Assembly: GCA_014879665.1 (NCBI GenBank) | Contig: JACSRP010000114.1 | Location: forward strand, 1-64,000 | DNA: 64,000 nt | Reading direction: 5' to 3' | Source of the DNA: Anaerolineae bacterium | GTDB lineage: Bacteria; Chloroflexota; Anaerolineae; Aggregatilineales; Phototrophicaceae | Shown: one piece after another, positions 48,285 to 56,395 of the stretch | Numbering within the stretch: position 1 is the stretch's first letter | Layout of the letters: each line of letters opens with the position of its first letter | Notes under the pieces: generated by a model | Told to the model about the DNA's origin: nothing | Databases searched by the model: none | What the model saw: only the letters and a program-made list of their open reading frames with translations | Position numbers and translations under genes: made by a program

Positions 48285-48914
48285 ATGCCAGGAAAACCAG
48301 ACAACCGCGAGAAGAGCGACAACCGCGACGAGCGTCAGCCACGCAATCGGCGTGACCGCGGTGATCGTGATAATCGCGACAATCGCGACCGCGAAGAGCG
48401 TGAACCGCTCGAAGAGCGTGTCGTTGATATCAAGCGTGTTGCCAAAGTGATCAAGGGTGGTCGGCGCTTCGCCTTCCGTACCGTGGTCGTCGTTGGTGAT
48501 ACAAACGGACGTGTTGGCATTGGCATCGGCAAGGCGCGCGGCGTTCCAGATAGTATCCGCAAGGGTACGGATCGCGCCCGCCGTGTCATGGTCAAGGTCA
48601 ATCTCTCAGGGACAACCATCCCGCATCCAGTCGTTGCCCGCTATGGCGGCGCGCAGGTTTTGCTGCGCCCTGCTGCCCCCGGTACTGGCGTCATTGCCGG
48701 TGGTGGTGTGCGTGCTGTATTGGAAGCCGCTGGCGTCCGCGACATTGTGACCAAGAGCCAGGGCAGCTCAAACCTGTTGAACGTGGCAATGGCAACGTTG
48801 CTCGCGCTTCAGCAGCTACGAAGCGGCGAAGAAATCGCCACCATGCGTGGCAAGCCGATTGAAACGGTGCGTCCGTTCTTCGAACGTAAAAAGATAGTGA
48901 CGGAGGCGCAGTAG
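48285..48914 (+). CDS. rpsE: 30S ribosomal protein S5 with an Arg/Asp repeat N-terminus
   Basis: 209 residues. The first 45 or so form a highly charged low-complexity extension ([20 protein letters not shown]). The standard S5 core follows: [39 protein letters not shown] and [14 protein letters not shown]. Needed for decoding accuracy and mRNA unwinding at the entry. Starts 14 bases after rplR. Confidence 0.98.
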   Translation: MPGKPDNREKSDNRDERQPRNRRDRGDRDNRDNRDREEREPLEERVVDIKRVAKVIKGGRRFAFRTVVVVGDTNGRVGIGIGKARGVPDSIRKGTDRARRVMVKVNLSGTTIPHPVVARYGGAQVLLRPAAPGTGVIAGGGVRAVLEAAGVRDIVTKSQGSSNLLNVAMATLLALQQLRSGEEIATMRGKPIETVRPFFERKKIVTEAQ

Positions 48915-48918
48915 GGCC

Positions 48919-49119
48919 ATGGCTAACGATACAGCCAAAGCAAAGACAATTCGCATAACGCTGGTGAAAAGCCCGATTGGTTATGAAAAAAGTCAGGGTG
49001 CTACCGCGCGTGCGTTAGGTCTCACCAAACTGCACAAGTCGGTTGAAAAGCCAGACAATGACGCTGTACGTGGAATGATCTACAAGATCAACCACCTCGT
49101 GCGCGTGGAAGAGGCATAA
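48919..49119 (+). CDS. rpmD: 50S ribosomal protein L30
   Basis: 66 residues: [20 protein letters not shown] and [15 protein letters not shown]. Starts 4 bases after rpsE and ends 2 bases before rplO, so the three are tightly coupled. Confidence 0.97.
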   Translation: MANDTAKAKTIRITLVKSPIGYEKSQGATARALGLTKLHKSVEKPDNDAVRGMIYKINHLVRVEEA

Positions 49120-49121
49120 GT

Positions 49122-49646
49122 ATGAAGCTAAATGATCTTCAACCCGCTGAGGGATCAAAGACCAAGAAGACCCGCGTTGGCCGTGGTATCTCCGCTGGCA
49201 AAGGTAAAACTGCCGGTCGCGGTACCAAAGGCGCCGGTGCCCGTGGTCGTCATGCTCGCAAAGGCCCGTTCTTTGAAGGCGGTCAGCTTCCCCTCATTCG
49301 GCGTTTGCCATTCAAGCGTGGTTTCACTAATATCTTCCGTGTTGAATATCAGGAAGTGAACGTCGCAGATCTCGATGTCTTTGATGCCGGCACAGTGATC
49401 ACCGCTGCTTTGCTGGCCGACAAGGGCTTCATCCGTGATGCTAAGGATCCGGTGGTGGTACTCGGCAATGGCGATCTCACCAAGAAATTCACGGTGAAAG
49501 CCCACCGCTTTACCAAGACCGCGCAGAGCAAAATCGAAGCCGCCGGCGGCAGCATTGAAAAACTGGAACTGCTGGTGACTGGTGCTCGCGCAACGGTCAA
49601 GAAGCTTCCACAGGAGCAGCTTGCCAAACTGCAAGGCAAACAATAG
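49122..49646 (+). CDS. rplO: 50S ribosomal protein L15
   Basis: 174 residues: MKLNDLQPAEGSKTKKTRVG, the Gly-rich GISAGKGKTAGRGTKGAGAR, and FEGGQLPLIRRLPFKRGF. Late assembly protein of the 50S subunit. It is followed by an unusual structured gap before secY. Confidence 0.98.
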   Translation: MKLNDLQPAEGSKTKKTRVGRGISAGKGKTAGRGTKGAGARGRHARKGPFFEGGQLPLIRRLPFKRGFTNIFRVEYQEVNVADLDVFDAGTVITAALLADKGFIRDAKDPVVVLGNGDLTKKFTVKAHRFTKTAQSKIEAAGGSIEKLELLVTGARATVKKLPQEQLAKLQGKQ

Positions 49647-49661
49647 CATGATTTCTTTAGA

Positions 49662-49748
49662 GCGAGGGTTTCGGCTTGGCTAACGCAGCCAGTCGAAAGT
49701 GAGAGGGGTAATTTTGCCTCACATCACGCCCTCGCGCTTTGCTTTTTT
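49662..49748 (+). ncRNA. predicted three-way-junction RNA element with T6 tract between rplO and secY
   Basis: Read as RNA, GCGAGGG (49662-49668) pairs with CCCTCGC (49729-49735). Inside it are two hairpins placed end to end. TTTCGGCTtGGCT-aacgc-AGCCAGTCGAAA (49669-49698) has 12 pairs with one bulge. GTGAG...CTCAC (49699-49722) has at least 5 pairs. After the closing stem comes GCTTTGC and then six Ts (49743-49748). The ATG of secY follows at 49775. The fold resembles a regulatory leader ending in a terminator. No known family is recognised; the class is unknown. Confidence 0.6.
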
Positions 49749-49774
49749 CTGACGTTAGCACTAAGGACTCTGGC

Positions 49775-51088
49775 ATGATTGAAGGGCTTCGTAACGCCTT
49801 CCGCCTACCGGACTTGCGCAATAAACTGTTATTTACAGGGCTAATCCTGATTATCTACCAGTTTGCAGCGCATGTTCCCGTGGTCGGCGTTGATCGTAAC
49901 GCACTTTCCTCGCTGATCGAAGGCCAAAGTGGCGGCATCATTGGCGTTCTCAACCTGCTTTCCGGCGGCGCAGTTTCCAACTTCTCCGTCATCGCCAACG
50001 GGGTATACCCGTATATCACGGCCAACATCATCATCACCGTGTTGACCCCCGTTATTCCCCGGCTGGAAGAACTCAGCAAGGAACCGGGTGGCCGCGAAAC
50101 CATTGAACGCTACACCTATTATCTGGCTGTGCCGATGGCGATTATTCAATCCGTCAGCCAGATCCAGATTTTTAACTCCCTTGGGGGTCGCCCCATCATC
50201 CCCGGTTTCGGAACCGATCTGCTGCTGACGATTACCGTCATCGCAACCATGACCGCCGGCACATTGTTCGCCGTCTGGATGGGTAATTTGATCACCGAAC
50301 AGGGTATCGGTAACGGCGTCTCCATCATCATCTTCGCCGGTATCGTGGCACGCGCACCCACTGGCATCGCCCAACTGCTCGGCAGCTCCACGCAGCCCGC
50401 GTTTAACCTGATCCAGTTCATCTTGATCACCTTGATCAGTATTGTCGTGATCGTGATCATTCAAGAGGGCATCAGGCGAATACCCGTCCAGTATGGCAAG
50501 CGGGTTAGGGGGCGCAAACAATACGGCGGCGCCAGCACGCATATACCGCTCAAGGTCAATCCGGTAGGCATGATCCCGCTAATTTTCGCGCAGAGCATCA
50601 TTACCTTCCCGGCCTTGATCGTCAGCCTTTTCCCTGATGGCGGCTTAAAAGACACCATCAATATAACTTTCGGCTCGCAGTCCGGGTTCATCTACTGGGC
50701 GACGCTCTTTGCGCTGGTGTTCGGGTTTACCTTCATTTACTCGGATATTCTGGTCAGTAATCAGAATCTCGCCGAAAACCTACAGCGTAACGGCGGGTTT
50801 ATCCCCGGCATCCGTCCCGGTAAGAAGACGCAGGAATATATCCTGAGGGTAACGCGGCGTATCACGCTGATCGGCGCGGTATTCCTCGGCATGATCGCGG
50901 TATTCCCCGGCGTCATCGAGTTTATCAATCGTCTGCTCTTCCCCAGCGAGGTGATCAGCGGTAGCAATAATCCGGCGCTTGTGCTGGGCGGTTCCGCTTT
51001 GATCATCGTGGTTGGTGTGGTCATTGATACGATGCGCCAGCTTGAAGCGCAGTTGGTCATGCGCAATTACGACCGTTTCATCCGCTAA
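49775..51088 (+). CDS. secY: preprotein translocase subunit SecY
   Basis: Channel-forming subunit of the Sec translocon. About 437 residues with ten membrane helices. Family segments: GVYPYITANIIITVLTPVIP, LGGRPIIPGFGTDL, TEQGIGNGVSIIIFAGIVAR and LKVNPVGMIPLIFAQSI. The ORF track begins at a TTG at 49739; I chose the ATG at 49775 because AAGGA lies about eight bases before it and the protein then begins MIEGLRNAFRLPDLRNK. Confidence 0.97.
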   Translation: MIEGLRNAFRLPDLRNKLLFTGLILIIYQFAAHVPVVGVDRNALSSLIEGQSGGIIGVLNLLSGGAVSNFSVIANGVYPYITANIIITVLTPVIPRLEELSKEPGGRETIERYTYYLAVPMAIIQSVSQIQIFNSLGGRPIIPGFGTDLLLTITVIATMTAGTLFAVWMGNLITEQGIGNGVSIIIFAGIVARAPTGIAQLLGSSTQPAFNLIQFILITLISIVVIVIIQEGIRRIPVQYGKRVRGRKQYGGASTHIPLKVNPVGMIPLIFAQSIITFPALIVSLFPDGGLKDTINITFGSQSGFIYWATLFALVFGFTFIYSDILVSNQNLAENLQRNGGFIPGIRPGKKTQEYILRVTRRITLIGAVFLGMIAVFPGVIEFINRLLFPSEVISGSNNPALVLGGSALIIVVGVVIDTMRQLEAQLVMRNYDRFIR

Positions 51089-51127
51089 GCGGAGAGGGTC
51101 GTTCATAGGGTCATCGTTGTACTATTT

Positions 51128-51153
51128 CAAGAGCGCAGCATGCTGCGCTCTTG
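51128..51153 (+). terminator. 26-bp perfect palindrome between secY and adk
   Basis: CAAGAGCGCAGCATGCTGCGCTCTTG is self-complementary over 26 bases. As RNA it makes an 11-bp stem with a CATG loop, followed by CTATTATTT, a modest T-rich run. It may end part of the secY transcripts ahead of adk. Confidence 0.6.
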
Positions 51154-51194
51154 CTATTATTTACACTGTTACAAGCTAACTTATGGAGTGCGCA

Positions 51195-51893
51195 ATGAGT
51201 TTGTTTGTTCTCTTAATGGGTGTTCAAGGCGCGGGCAAGGGTGAGCAGGCTCGCTTTATTACGCAAAAATATGGTATCCCGCAGCTTTCAACTGGTGATT
51301 TGTTCAGGGCGATGAAAACCCGTCAGGATGAATTTGCCCGTAAAATTCAGCAGCTTATGGCTGAAGGTCACTTGATTGATGATGCCACCACCTGTGAAGT
51401 CGTGCGTGAACGGCTGGCAATGCCCGATGCCCGGAACGGTGTGATTTTCGACGGCTTCCCCCGCACGCCCGCACAGGCCGAATGGCTGGATAATTACCTG
51501 AGCAATCATGATGCTGGCCTGAAGGCGGTTATCCTCCTAAAACTTGATCTCTATACAGCATTCAAACGTGCATTTGGGCGCGTATCCGCAAAAGACGGCA
51601 AAACCTATAATCTTTATTCCAATAATGAAGGTGTCGAATTCGTCTTTGAGCCGCACCCTGAAGGGCAGTACCCTCCGCGCTTAAAAGCTGTCGTGAAAGT
51701 GACCGGTGACGAGTTGATCCGTCGCCCAGATGATGCTCACGCCCACGCTATCATCAAGCGTATTGATACTTACGTTGCTGAAACTGAGCCGTTAATCGAG
51801 TATTATGAACGTGAAGGCTTGCTGCGACGAATTGAAGCTTCAAAATCTATCGCGGCGGTAAGCAGTGAAATCGAGTCTATTCTCGACTCTTAA
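51195..51893 (+). CDS. adk: adenylate kinase (diverged)
   Basis: Interconverts ATP plus AMP with two ADP. 232 residues. The P loop reads GVQGAGKGEQA where the family usually has GPPGAGKGTQ, so the Thr after GKG is Glu. The NMP site is LSTGDLFR, then DGFPRTPAQAEWL. The LID region (FGRVSAKDGKTYNLY...VTGDELIRRPDD) is long and lacks zinc cysteines. The ATG at 51195 is chosen over the tracked ATG at 51183 because GGAG lies seven bases before it. Usual position between secY and map. Confidence 0.9.
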   Translation: MSLFVLLMGVQGAGKGEQARFITQKYGIPQLSTGDLFRAMKTRQDEFARKIQQLMAEGHLIDDATTCEVVRERLAMPDARNGVIFDGFPRTPAQAEWLDNYLSNHDAGLKAVILLKLDLYTAFKRAFGRVSAKDGKTYNLYSNNEGVEFVFEPHPEGQYPPRLKAVVKVTGDELIRRPDDAHAHAIIKRIDTYVAETEPLIEYYEREGLLRRIEASKSIAAVSSEIESILDS

Positions 51894-51900
51894 GCCATAA

Positions 51901-52010
51901 ATGCGGAAGTTGTGACTATCGAGGATGTTTTTCGCAGGGACTCTGCATGTTGGGTTTGCTAGCAAAAACACTCTTTATGCTAATCTGCCGGTCATTCGCA
52001 ATTTCCGCAT
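51901..52010 (+). promoter_or_regulatory. long-range inverted repeat enclosing an 82-base domain upstream of map
   Basis: ATGCGGAAGTTGTG (51901-51914) pairs with CGCAATTTCCGCAT (51997-52010) over 14 positions, counting two G-U pairs. The loop domain contains GCAG-ggact-CTGC and TTTGCTAGCAAA. It fills most of the 143-base adk-map gap and ends 26 bases before the map start, so it is well placed to control map translation. Confidence 0.5.
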
Positions 52011-52036
52011 CTAGACTATAGAAATGGGTGATATAG

Positions 52037-52849
52037 GTGTCTAACACAGCAGCGCGAAGCCGTGAAGCGCCCATTCTCAAAACCGCTGATGAAATCGCCA
52101 TCATGCGTGAGGCTGGCCGAATCGTCGCTAGAGCTCATCAAGCGATGCGCGAAGCCGTCAAACCCGGCATTTCGACGGCCTTGCTCGATGAGATTGCCGA
52201 ATCAGTTCTGCGCGATCACGGCGCGATCCCTGTTTTTAAGGGCTATCCCAAACCTGATTCGCCTGATTACCCCGCCACCATCAATGCATCCATCAATAGC
52301 GAATTAGTGCATGGCATCCCCACCCCGAATCGCATTCTGAAAGAGGGCGACATCATCAGCTTGGATGTCGGCTGCACCTATAACGGCTTTGTTGGTGACG
52401 CCGCCTTTACCATGGGCGTAGGCGAGATCAAGCCCGCCGTTCAGCGGCTTCTGGATGTGACCGAGCAATCGTTATATATAGGCATCAATGCTTCTATTGT
52501 CGGCAACGAGACCGCAGACGTAGCCATTGCCATCCAAACATTCGTCATGAAACATGGCTACAGCGTTGCCCGTGAATATACCGGGCATGGGGTAGGCCGT
52601 GACATGCACGAAGAGCCGCAGATTCCCAATTGGTGGCCGCGGGGTAAATTGCAGCGCGGATGGAAAAGTTACCCTGTCGTCGCCGGCATGACCTATGCCA
52701 TCGAGCCGATGGTCATTGCTGGCCGCCCTGATCTGGTGGAACTCGATGACCACTGGACCGTCGCCACCAAAGATCGCTCCCTTTGCGCGCACTTTGAACA
52801 TACCATCGCCGTCACCGATGGCGCACCAATTATCCTAACGCTGCCATGA
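52037..52849 (+). CDS. map: methionine aminopeptidase, type I
   Basis: Removes the initiator methionine from new proteins. 270 residues. The metal ligands are visible in LDVGCTYNGFVGDAAFT (two Asp), YTGHGVGRDMHEEP (His), AIEPM (Glu) and the final HFEHTIAV (Glu), and the earlier substrate-pocket His is in ELVHGIP. The start codon is GTG at 52037, with GGGTGA about eight bases upstream. Standard position after adk. Confidence 0.96.
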   Translation: MSNTAARSREAPILKTADEIAIMREAGRIVARAHQAMREAVKPGISTALLDEIAESVLRDHGAIPVFKGYPKPDSPDYPATINASINSELVHGIPTPNRILKEGDIISLDVGCTYNGFVGDAAFTMGVGEIKPAVQRLLDVTEQSLYIGINASIVGNETADVAIAIQTFVMKHGYSVAREYTGHGVGRDMHEEPQIPNWWPRGKLQRGWKSYPVVAGMTYAIEPMVIAGRPDLVELDDHWTVATKDRSLCAHFEHTIAVTDGAPIILTLP

Positions 52850-52860
52850 TGAGGTACCAT

Positions 52861-52877
52861 ACAGGTTGTCAACCTGT
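52861..52877. repeat. 17-bp palindrome upstream of the rpmJ promoter
   Basis: ACAGGTTG-T-CAACCTGT has perfect 8-base arms and a single central base, a typical form for a dimeric repressor site. It lies 12 bases past the map stop and about 50 bases before the -35 box at 52929. Just after it, CTGAG-GATTAATCCGG-CTCAG contains the further palindrome GGATTAATCC. Confidence 0.5.
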
Positions 52878-52928
52878 GCTGAGGATTAATCCGGCTCAGT
52901 TGGCGAACTAATCATCGAAAACTCACCG

Positions 52929-52957
52929 TAGACGGGGAAACATTTGGCATTTATAAT
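52929..52957 (+). promoter_or_regulatory. putative promoter of the rpmJ-rpsM-rpsK-rpoA segment
   Basis: TAGACG (52929-52934), 17 bases, then a perfect TATAAT (52952-52957), 44 bases upstream of the rpmJ ATG. The -10 box sits in the small inverted repeat GGCAT-ttata-ATGCC. It suggests the alpha part of the cluster can be transcribed on its own. Confidence 0.65.
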
Positions 52958-53001
52958 GCCTCCTCTGTTATTTGGAAACCAAAGTAAGTTAGGAACTGGT
53001 T

Positions 53002-53115
53002 ATGCGCGTGAGAGCATCTGTCAAGCGGCGCTGCCCGAAGTGCCGCGTGATCAAGCGCCATGGTAACGTCATGGTGATCTGCGATAACCCCAAGCACAAA
53101 CAGCGTCAGGGTTAA
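53002..53115 (+). CDS. rpmJ: 50S ribosomal protein L36
   Basis: Too short for the ORF track. 37 residues: [20 protein letters not shown] followed by [17 protein letters not shown]. The zinc pattern Cx2C-x12-C-x4-H is intact, so this is the zinc-bearing form. infA, which usually precedes it, is absent from the map-rpmJ gap. It starts 22 bases before rpsM. Confidence 0.98.
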   Translation: MRVRASVKRRCPKCRVIKRHGNVMVICDNPKHKQRQG

Positions 53116-53137
53116 AATCGGGCGGAGAGAAGAACCA

Positions 53138-53524
53138 ATGGCACGTATTGAAGGGGTAGACCTGCCCCGTGATAAACGAATTGAAATTGCGCTGACGTAC
53201 ATTTACGGCGTTGGTCGCCCTACGAGCCGCAATCTGCTGGCTCAAACCGGCGTCAACCCGAATACGCGCGTCAAAGACCTGACCGAAGCTGAGCTTCAGT
53301 CACTGCGCGATGCGCTGAACCCGTTTACGCTTGAAGGCGATCTGCGCCGTGAAGTGCAGCTCAATATTAAGCGTCTTTCGGAAATCGGCGCGTATCGTGG
53401 CCTGCGTCACCGTCGTAATCTGCCGGTGCGTGGCCAACGTACTCGTACCAACGCCCGTACCCGCAAGGGGCCGAAAAAGACGGTACCAGGGCGTGGTCGT
53501 CGTCGTGGCGCAACGAAGAAGTAA
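53138..53524 (+). CDS. rpsM: 30S ribosomal protein S13
   Basis: 128 residues: [36 protein letters not shown] and the basic tail [20 protein letters not shown]. Contacts P-site tRNA and bridges to the 50S subunit. Confidence 0.98.
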   Translation: MARIEGVDLPRDKRIEIALTYIYGVGRPTSRNLLAQTGVNPNTRVKDLTEAELQSLRDALNPFTLEGDLRREVQLNIKRLSEIGAYRGLRHRRNLPVRGQRTRTNARTRKGPKKTVPGRGRRRGATKK

Positions 53525-53607
53525 TTCATCTCGTATCGCGCTGTTTTGATGGCTGGCGAGCGCCTCCCGGCACCGCCGCCGTGATCATCTCATTGTCGGA
53601 AACGAAG

Positions 53608-53642
53608 GCGCCCTCTCTCAATTTTGAGATTGGGCGCTTCTT
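53608..53642 (+). terminator. two-part hairpin between rpsM and rpsK
   Basis: GCGCCC (53608-53613) pairs with GGGCGC (53632-53637), and inside it TCTCA-attt-TGAGA adds five more pairs. TTCTTACC follows. It fills the middle of an unusually wide (150-base) rpsM-rpsK gap and could attenuate or protect the downstream message. Confidence 0.5.
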
Positions 53643-53674
53643 ACCGCAAGGAAGTCAGAGAGGACAACTGAGGA

Positions 53675-54088
53675 ATGCCACGTACACCGGCAAAAAAGGG
53701 TGGTACCGCGCGCCGCGCAACCACCAAGAAGATAACAAAGAACATCCCTTACGGGCAGGCGCACATTTTTGCAACCTTCAATAACACCATCGTTTCCTTA
53801 ACGGATCAGTCCGGTAATGTCGTTTCGTGGGCCAGCGCGGGCACGAGCGGTTTCAAGGGCAGCCGTAAAAGCACCCCCTATGCAGCGCGCGTTGCGGCAC
53901 AAACCGCTTCTGAAACTGCGCAGCAGCACGGTATGCAGGAAGTGGATGTGTTTGTGAAGGGGCCGGGGCCCGGTCGTGAAGCGGCCATTCGTGCCATCCA
54001 GTCCAGCGGCGTAAAAGTGCGTTCCATCACCGATGTGACGCCAATCCCGCACAATGGCGTGCGTCCGCCGAAGAAACGCCGCGTCTAA
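53675..54088 (+). CDS. rpsK: 30S ribosomal protein S11
   Basis: 137 residues: [40 protein letters not shown] and [15 protein letters not shown]. Forms part of the mRNA exit channel. rpsD, which usually follows, is missing; rpoA starts only 58 bases later. Confidence 0.98.
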   Translation: MPRTPAKKGGTARRATTKKITKNIPYGQAHIFATFNNTIVSLTDQSGNVVSWASAGTSGFKGSRKSTPYAARVAAQTASETAQQHGMQEVDVFVKGPGPGREAAIRAIQSSGVKVRSITDVTPIPHNGVRPPKKRRV

Positions 54089-54146
54089 TAGATGAACAGT
54101 TTTCGGACGATAGTATTGATCCGATGGTCGGAATTGGAGGCGCGGA

Positions 54147-55130
54147 TTGTCAATGAATAATATGGTGCTGCCGCACAAGGTTGAAAGCGACGCCACGACT
54201 CGTAGTTATGGCCGTTTTGTCATTAGTCCGCTGGAAAGCGGCTATGGCCTAACGCTGGGTACGGCGCTTCGCCGCGTGCTGCTTTCGTCACTTTCCGGCG
54301 CGGCTGTGACGAGTATACGTATTTCTGACGTGCATCACGAATTTAGCGCCATTCCCAACGTGCGCGAAGACATGACCCAGCTTATTTTGCAGGTCAAGCA
54401 GCTTCGCTTGCGCGTATTTGATGTGGAACAGGGGCGGTTGCGCCTTGAACATCGTGGCGAAGGTACAGTGACGGCAGCAGATATCATTTGCCCGCCGGAA
54501 GTGGAGATCATCAATACCGATCTCTATCTGTTCACGGCTGATTCGCCTGATGCGCACATCGAAATGGAATTTGAGGTTCAGGCTGGCCGTGGCTACAGCC
54601 CGGCAGATGAGCGTGGCCGTTTACCAATTGGTGAACTTCCGGTAGATGCTATCTTTAGCCCGATTCGCCGTGTCAACTTTGACGTAGAACGTGCTCGTGT
54701 AGCCCAGCGCACCAACTATGACAAGCTGATCATTGAAATCTGGACGGATGGCACTATTCGCCCTGAAGATGCCCTGAGCCAGTCGGCGCAGATTATGATG
54801 AAGCATCTGACGCCTATTGCCGGGGTTGACTTTACGGGCTATGCCGCGCAAATCGAAATGGGCGGCGATGAAATTGAAAATGACCGCCAGAGCCAGCTTT
54901 ATGAAAAGCCGATTGAAGAACTTGACCTTAGCGTTCGAGTCTTTAATTCGCTGAAACGTACTGGGATTACCACTATTGGTGATGTCCTTGATATGTTGGA
55001 TCGCGGGCCAGATGCAATGTTGGCGATTCGCAACTTTGGCGAGAAATCGCTGGATGAGCTGGTCGTTAAGTTGAAAGAAAAGGGCTATCTGCCAGAAGAT
55101 GCGCAGATTCCCACAGAGATGAATGATTAA
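54147..55130 (+). CDS. rpoA: RNA polymerase subunit alpha
   Basis: 327 residues. The N-terminal dimerisation domain has YGLTLGTALRRVLLSSLSGA and the C-terminal DNA- and activator-binding domain has FNSLKRTGITTIGDVLDM. I kept the TTG start at 54147 because GGAGG ends six bases before it; the next ATG (54153) is twelve bases away. Assembles the polymerase core and binds UP elements. Confidence 0.98.
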   Translation: MSMNNMVLPHKVESDATTRSYGRFVISPLESGYGLTLGTALRRVLLSSLSGAAVTSIRISDVHHEFSAIPNVREDMTQLILQVKQLRLRVFDVEQGRLRLEHRGEGTVTAADIICPPEVEIINTDLYLFTADSPDAHIEMEFEVQAGRGYSPADERGRLPIGELPVDAIFSPIRRVNFDVERARVAQRTNYDKLIIEIWTDGTIRPEDALSQSAQIMMKHLTPIAGVDFTGYAAQIEMGGDEIENDRQSQLYEKPIEELDLSVRVFNSLKRTGITTIGDVLDMLDRGPDAMLAIRNFGEKSLDELVVKLKEKGYLPEDAQIPTEMND

Positions 55131-55151
55131 GGTCGAAACGAGGACGTTGCA

Positions 55152-55547
55152 ATGCGACACCGCGTAAAAGGTAAACACCTCAAACGGTCATCGGACAATC
55201 GCCGCCAACTGCGTTTGGCGCTGGCGACTGCGCTGCTTGAACATGAGCGGATTGAAACCACTCTGGCGAAAGCGCAGTTCATCCGTGATGATGTCGAGAA
55301 GATGGTCACAACGGCAAAGCATGGTCTGGCATCTGATGACCCTGCCGACGGCGTGCACGCCCGCCGTTTGGTCGCTTCCCAGTTGAATAATAATCGTGAG
55401 CTGGTCGGCAAGCTGTTCAACACCATTGCCCCGCGCTATGCTTCCCGTCAGGGCGGCTACACCCGTATCTACAAACTGGGGCCGCGCAAGGGTGATAATG
55501 CTGAAATGGTCTTGCTTGAGTTTGTTGATCGTACCGTCGAAAGTTAG
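55152..55547 (+). CDS. rplQ: 50S ribosomal protein L17
   Basis: 131 residues: RHRVKGKHLKRSSDNRRQLR and TTLAKAQFIRDDVEKMVTTA, ending GGYTRIYKLGPRKGDNAEMV. Lies at the subunit base near the tunnel exit. Followed 17 bases later by truA. Confidence 0.98.
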   Translation: MRHRVKGKHLKRSSDNRRQLRLALATALLEHERIETTLAKAQFIRDDVEKMVTTAKHGLASDDPADGVHARRLVASQLNNNRELVGKLFNTIAPRYASRQGGYTRIYKLGPRKGDNAEMVLLEFVDRTVES

Positions 55548-55564
55548 ACGGTCTTTATCCGGGC

Positions 55565-56320
55565 ATGGCCGTCCGGCGGTTTCGCGCACGACTAGCCTAT
55601 GATGGCACGGGTTACAGCGGCTTTCAGCGTCAAGCGAAAGCCATACCGACCATTCAGGCAGAAGTAGAAACCGCAATCGTGAAAGTCACCGCGCAAACGG
55701 TGACCGTGATCGGGGCCGGGCGAACCGATACCGGCGTACATGCCACCGGGCAGGTGATAGCGTTCGATGTTGAATGGGCGCATTCCGATCAGGCGCTGCT
55801 TGCAGCTCTGAACCAGGCGCTTCCTGAAGACATCGCGCTTCAAGATATCCGGCAGCAAGAAGGGTTTCATCCACGCTTCGATGCTGTCTCGCGCATTTAC
55901 AAATACTCGCTCTGCCAATCGCCGGTCAGGCAGCCGCTGCTGCGAAACCGCGCGTGGCATATTTATCACCCACTGAACGGTGACATCATGGCGTGCTGCG
56001 CCGCGCTGCTCATCGGACGGCAGAATTTTGCCGCATTAGGCAAGCCATCGCAGGGTGATAACACGGTACGCACGATCCATCGCGCCCAATGGGAGCGTTC
56101 TGCTGCTGCGAATGTAGAAAGCTGGACGTTTACTGTTGAGGCTGATGGTTTTTTGCAGCACATGGTTCGGCGTATGGTCAGCTGGATGGTTGCGGCAGGG
56201 TTGGGCAGACTTTCAGTCGAGCGATTTGCTGAAGCCGTGCAACAAAAAACGATGCTGCACATTGCGCTCGCGCCCCCGCAGGGGCTGGCGCTGGCGCAGG
56301 TCAAATATGTGGATGAATAG
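55565..56320 (+). CDS. truA: tRNA pseudouridine(38-40) synthase
   Basis: 251 residues. The catalytic Asp is in GAGRTDTGVHATGQVIAF; the start RARLAYDGTGYSGFQRQ and FLQHMVRRMVSWM are also conserved. Makes pseudouridine at positions 38-40 of the tRNA anticodon stem-loop. Often found between rplQ and rplM, as here. Confidence 0.97.
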   Translation: MAVRRFRARLAYDGTGYSGFQRQAKAIPTIQAEVETAIVKVTAQTVTVIGAGRTDTGVHATGQVIAFDVEWAHSDQALLAALNQALPEDIALQDIRQQEGFHPRFDAVSRIYKYSLCQSPVRQPLLRNRAWHIYHPLNGDIMACCAALLIGRQNFAALGKPSQGDNTVRTIHRAQWERSAAANVESWTFTVEADGFLQHMVRRMVSWMVAAGLGRLSVERFAEAVQQKTMLHIALAPPQGLALAQVKYVDE

Positions 56321-56395
56321 AATAACGGTCGCTGGCGATCTTGCGCTGGCTGACATATTGAAATGCGGGAGAGACGCCCGCGGAGGTTTGTGAGA

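Noticed and set aside
52850-53001. Hidden infA between map and rpmJ
   Set aside because: The 152-base gap is too short for the roughly 72-codon infA and has no matching reading frame.
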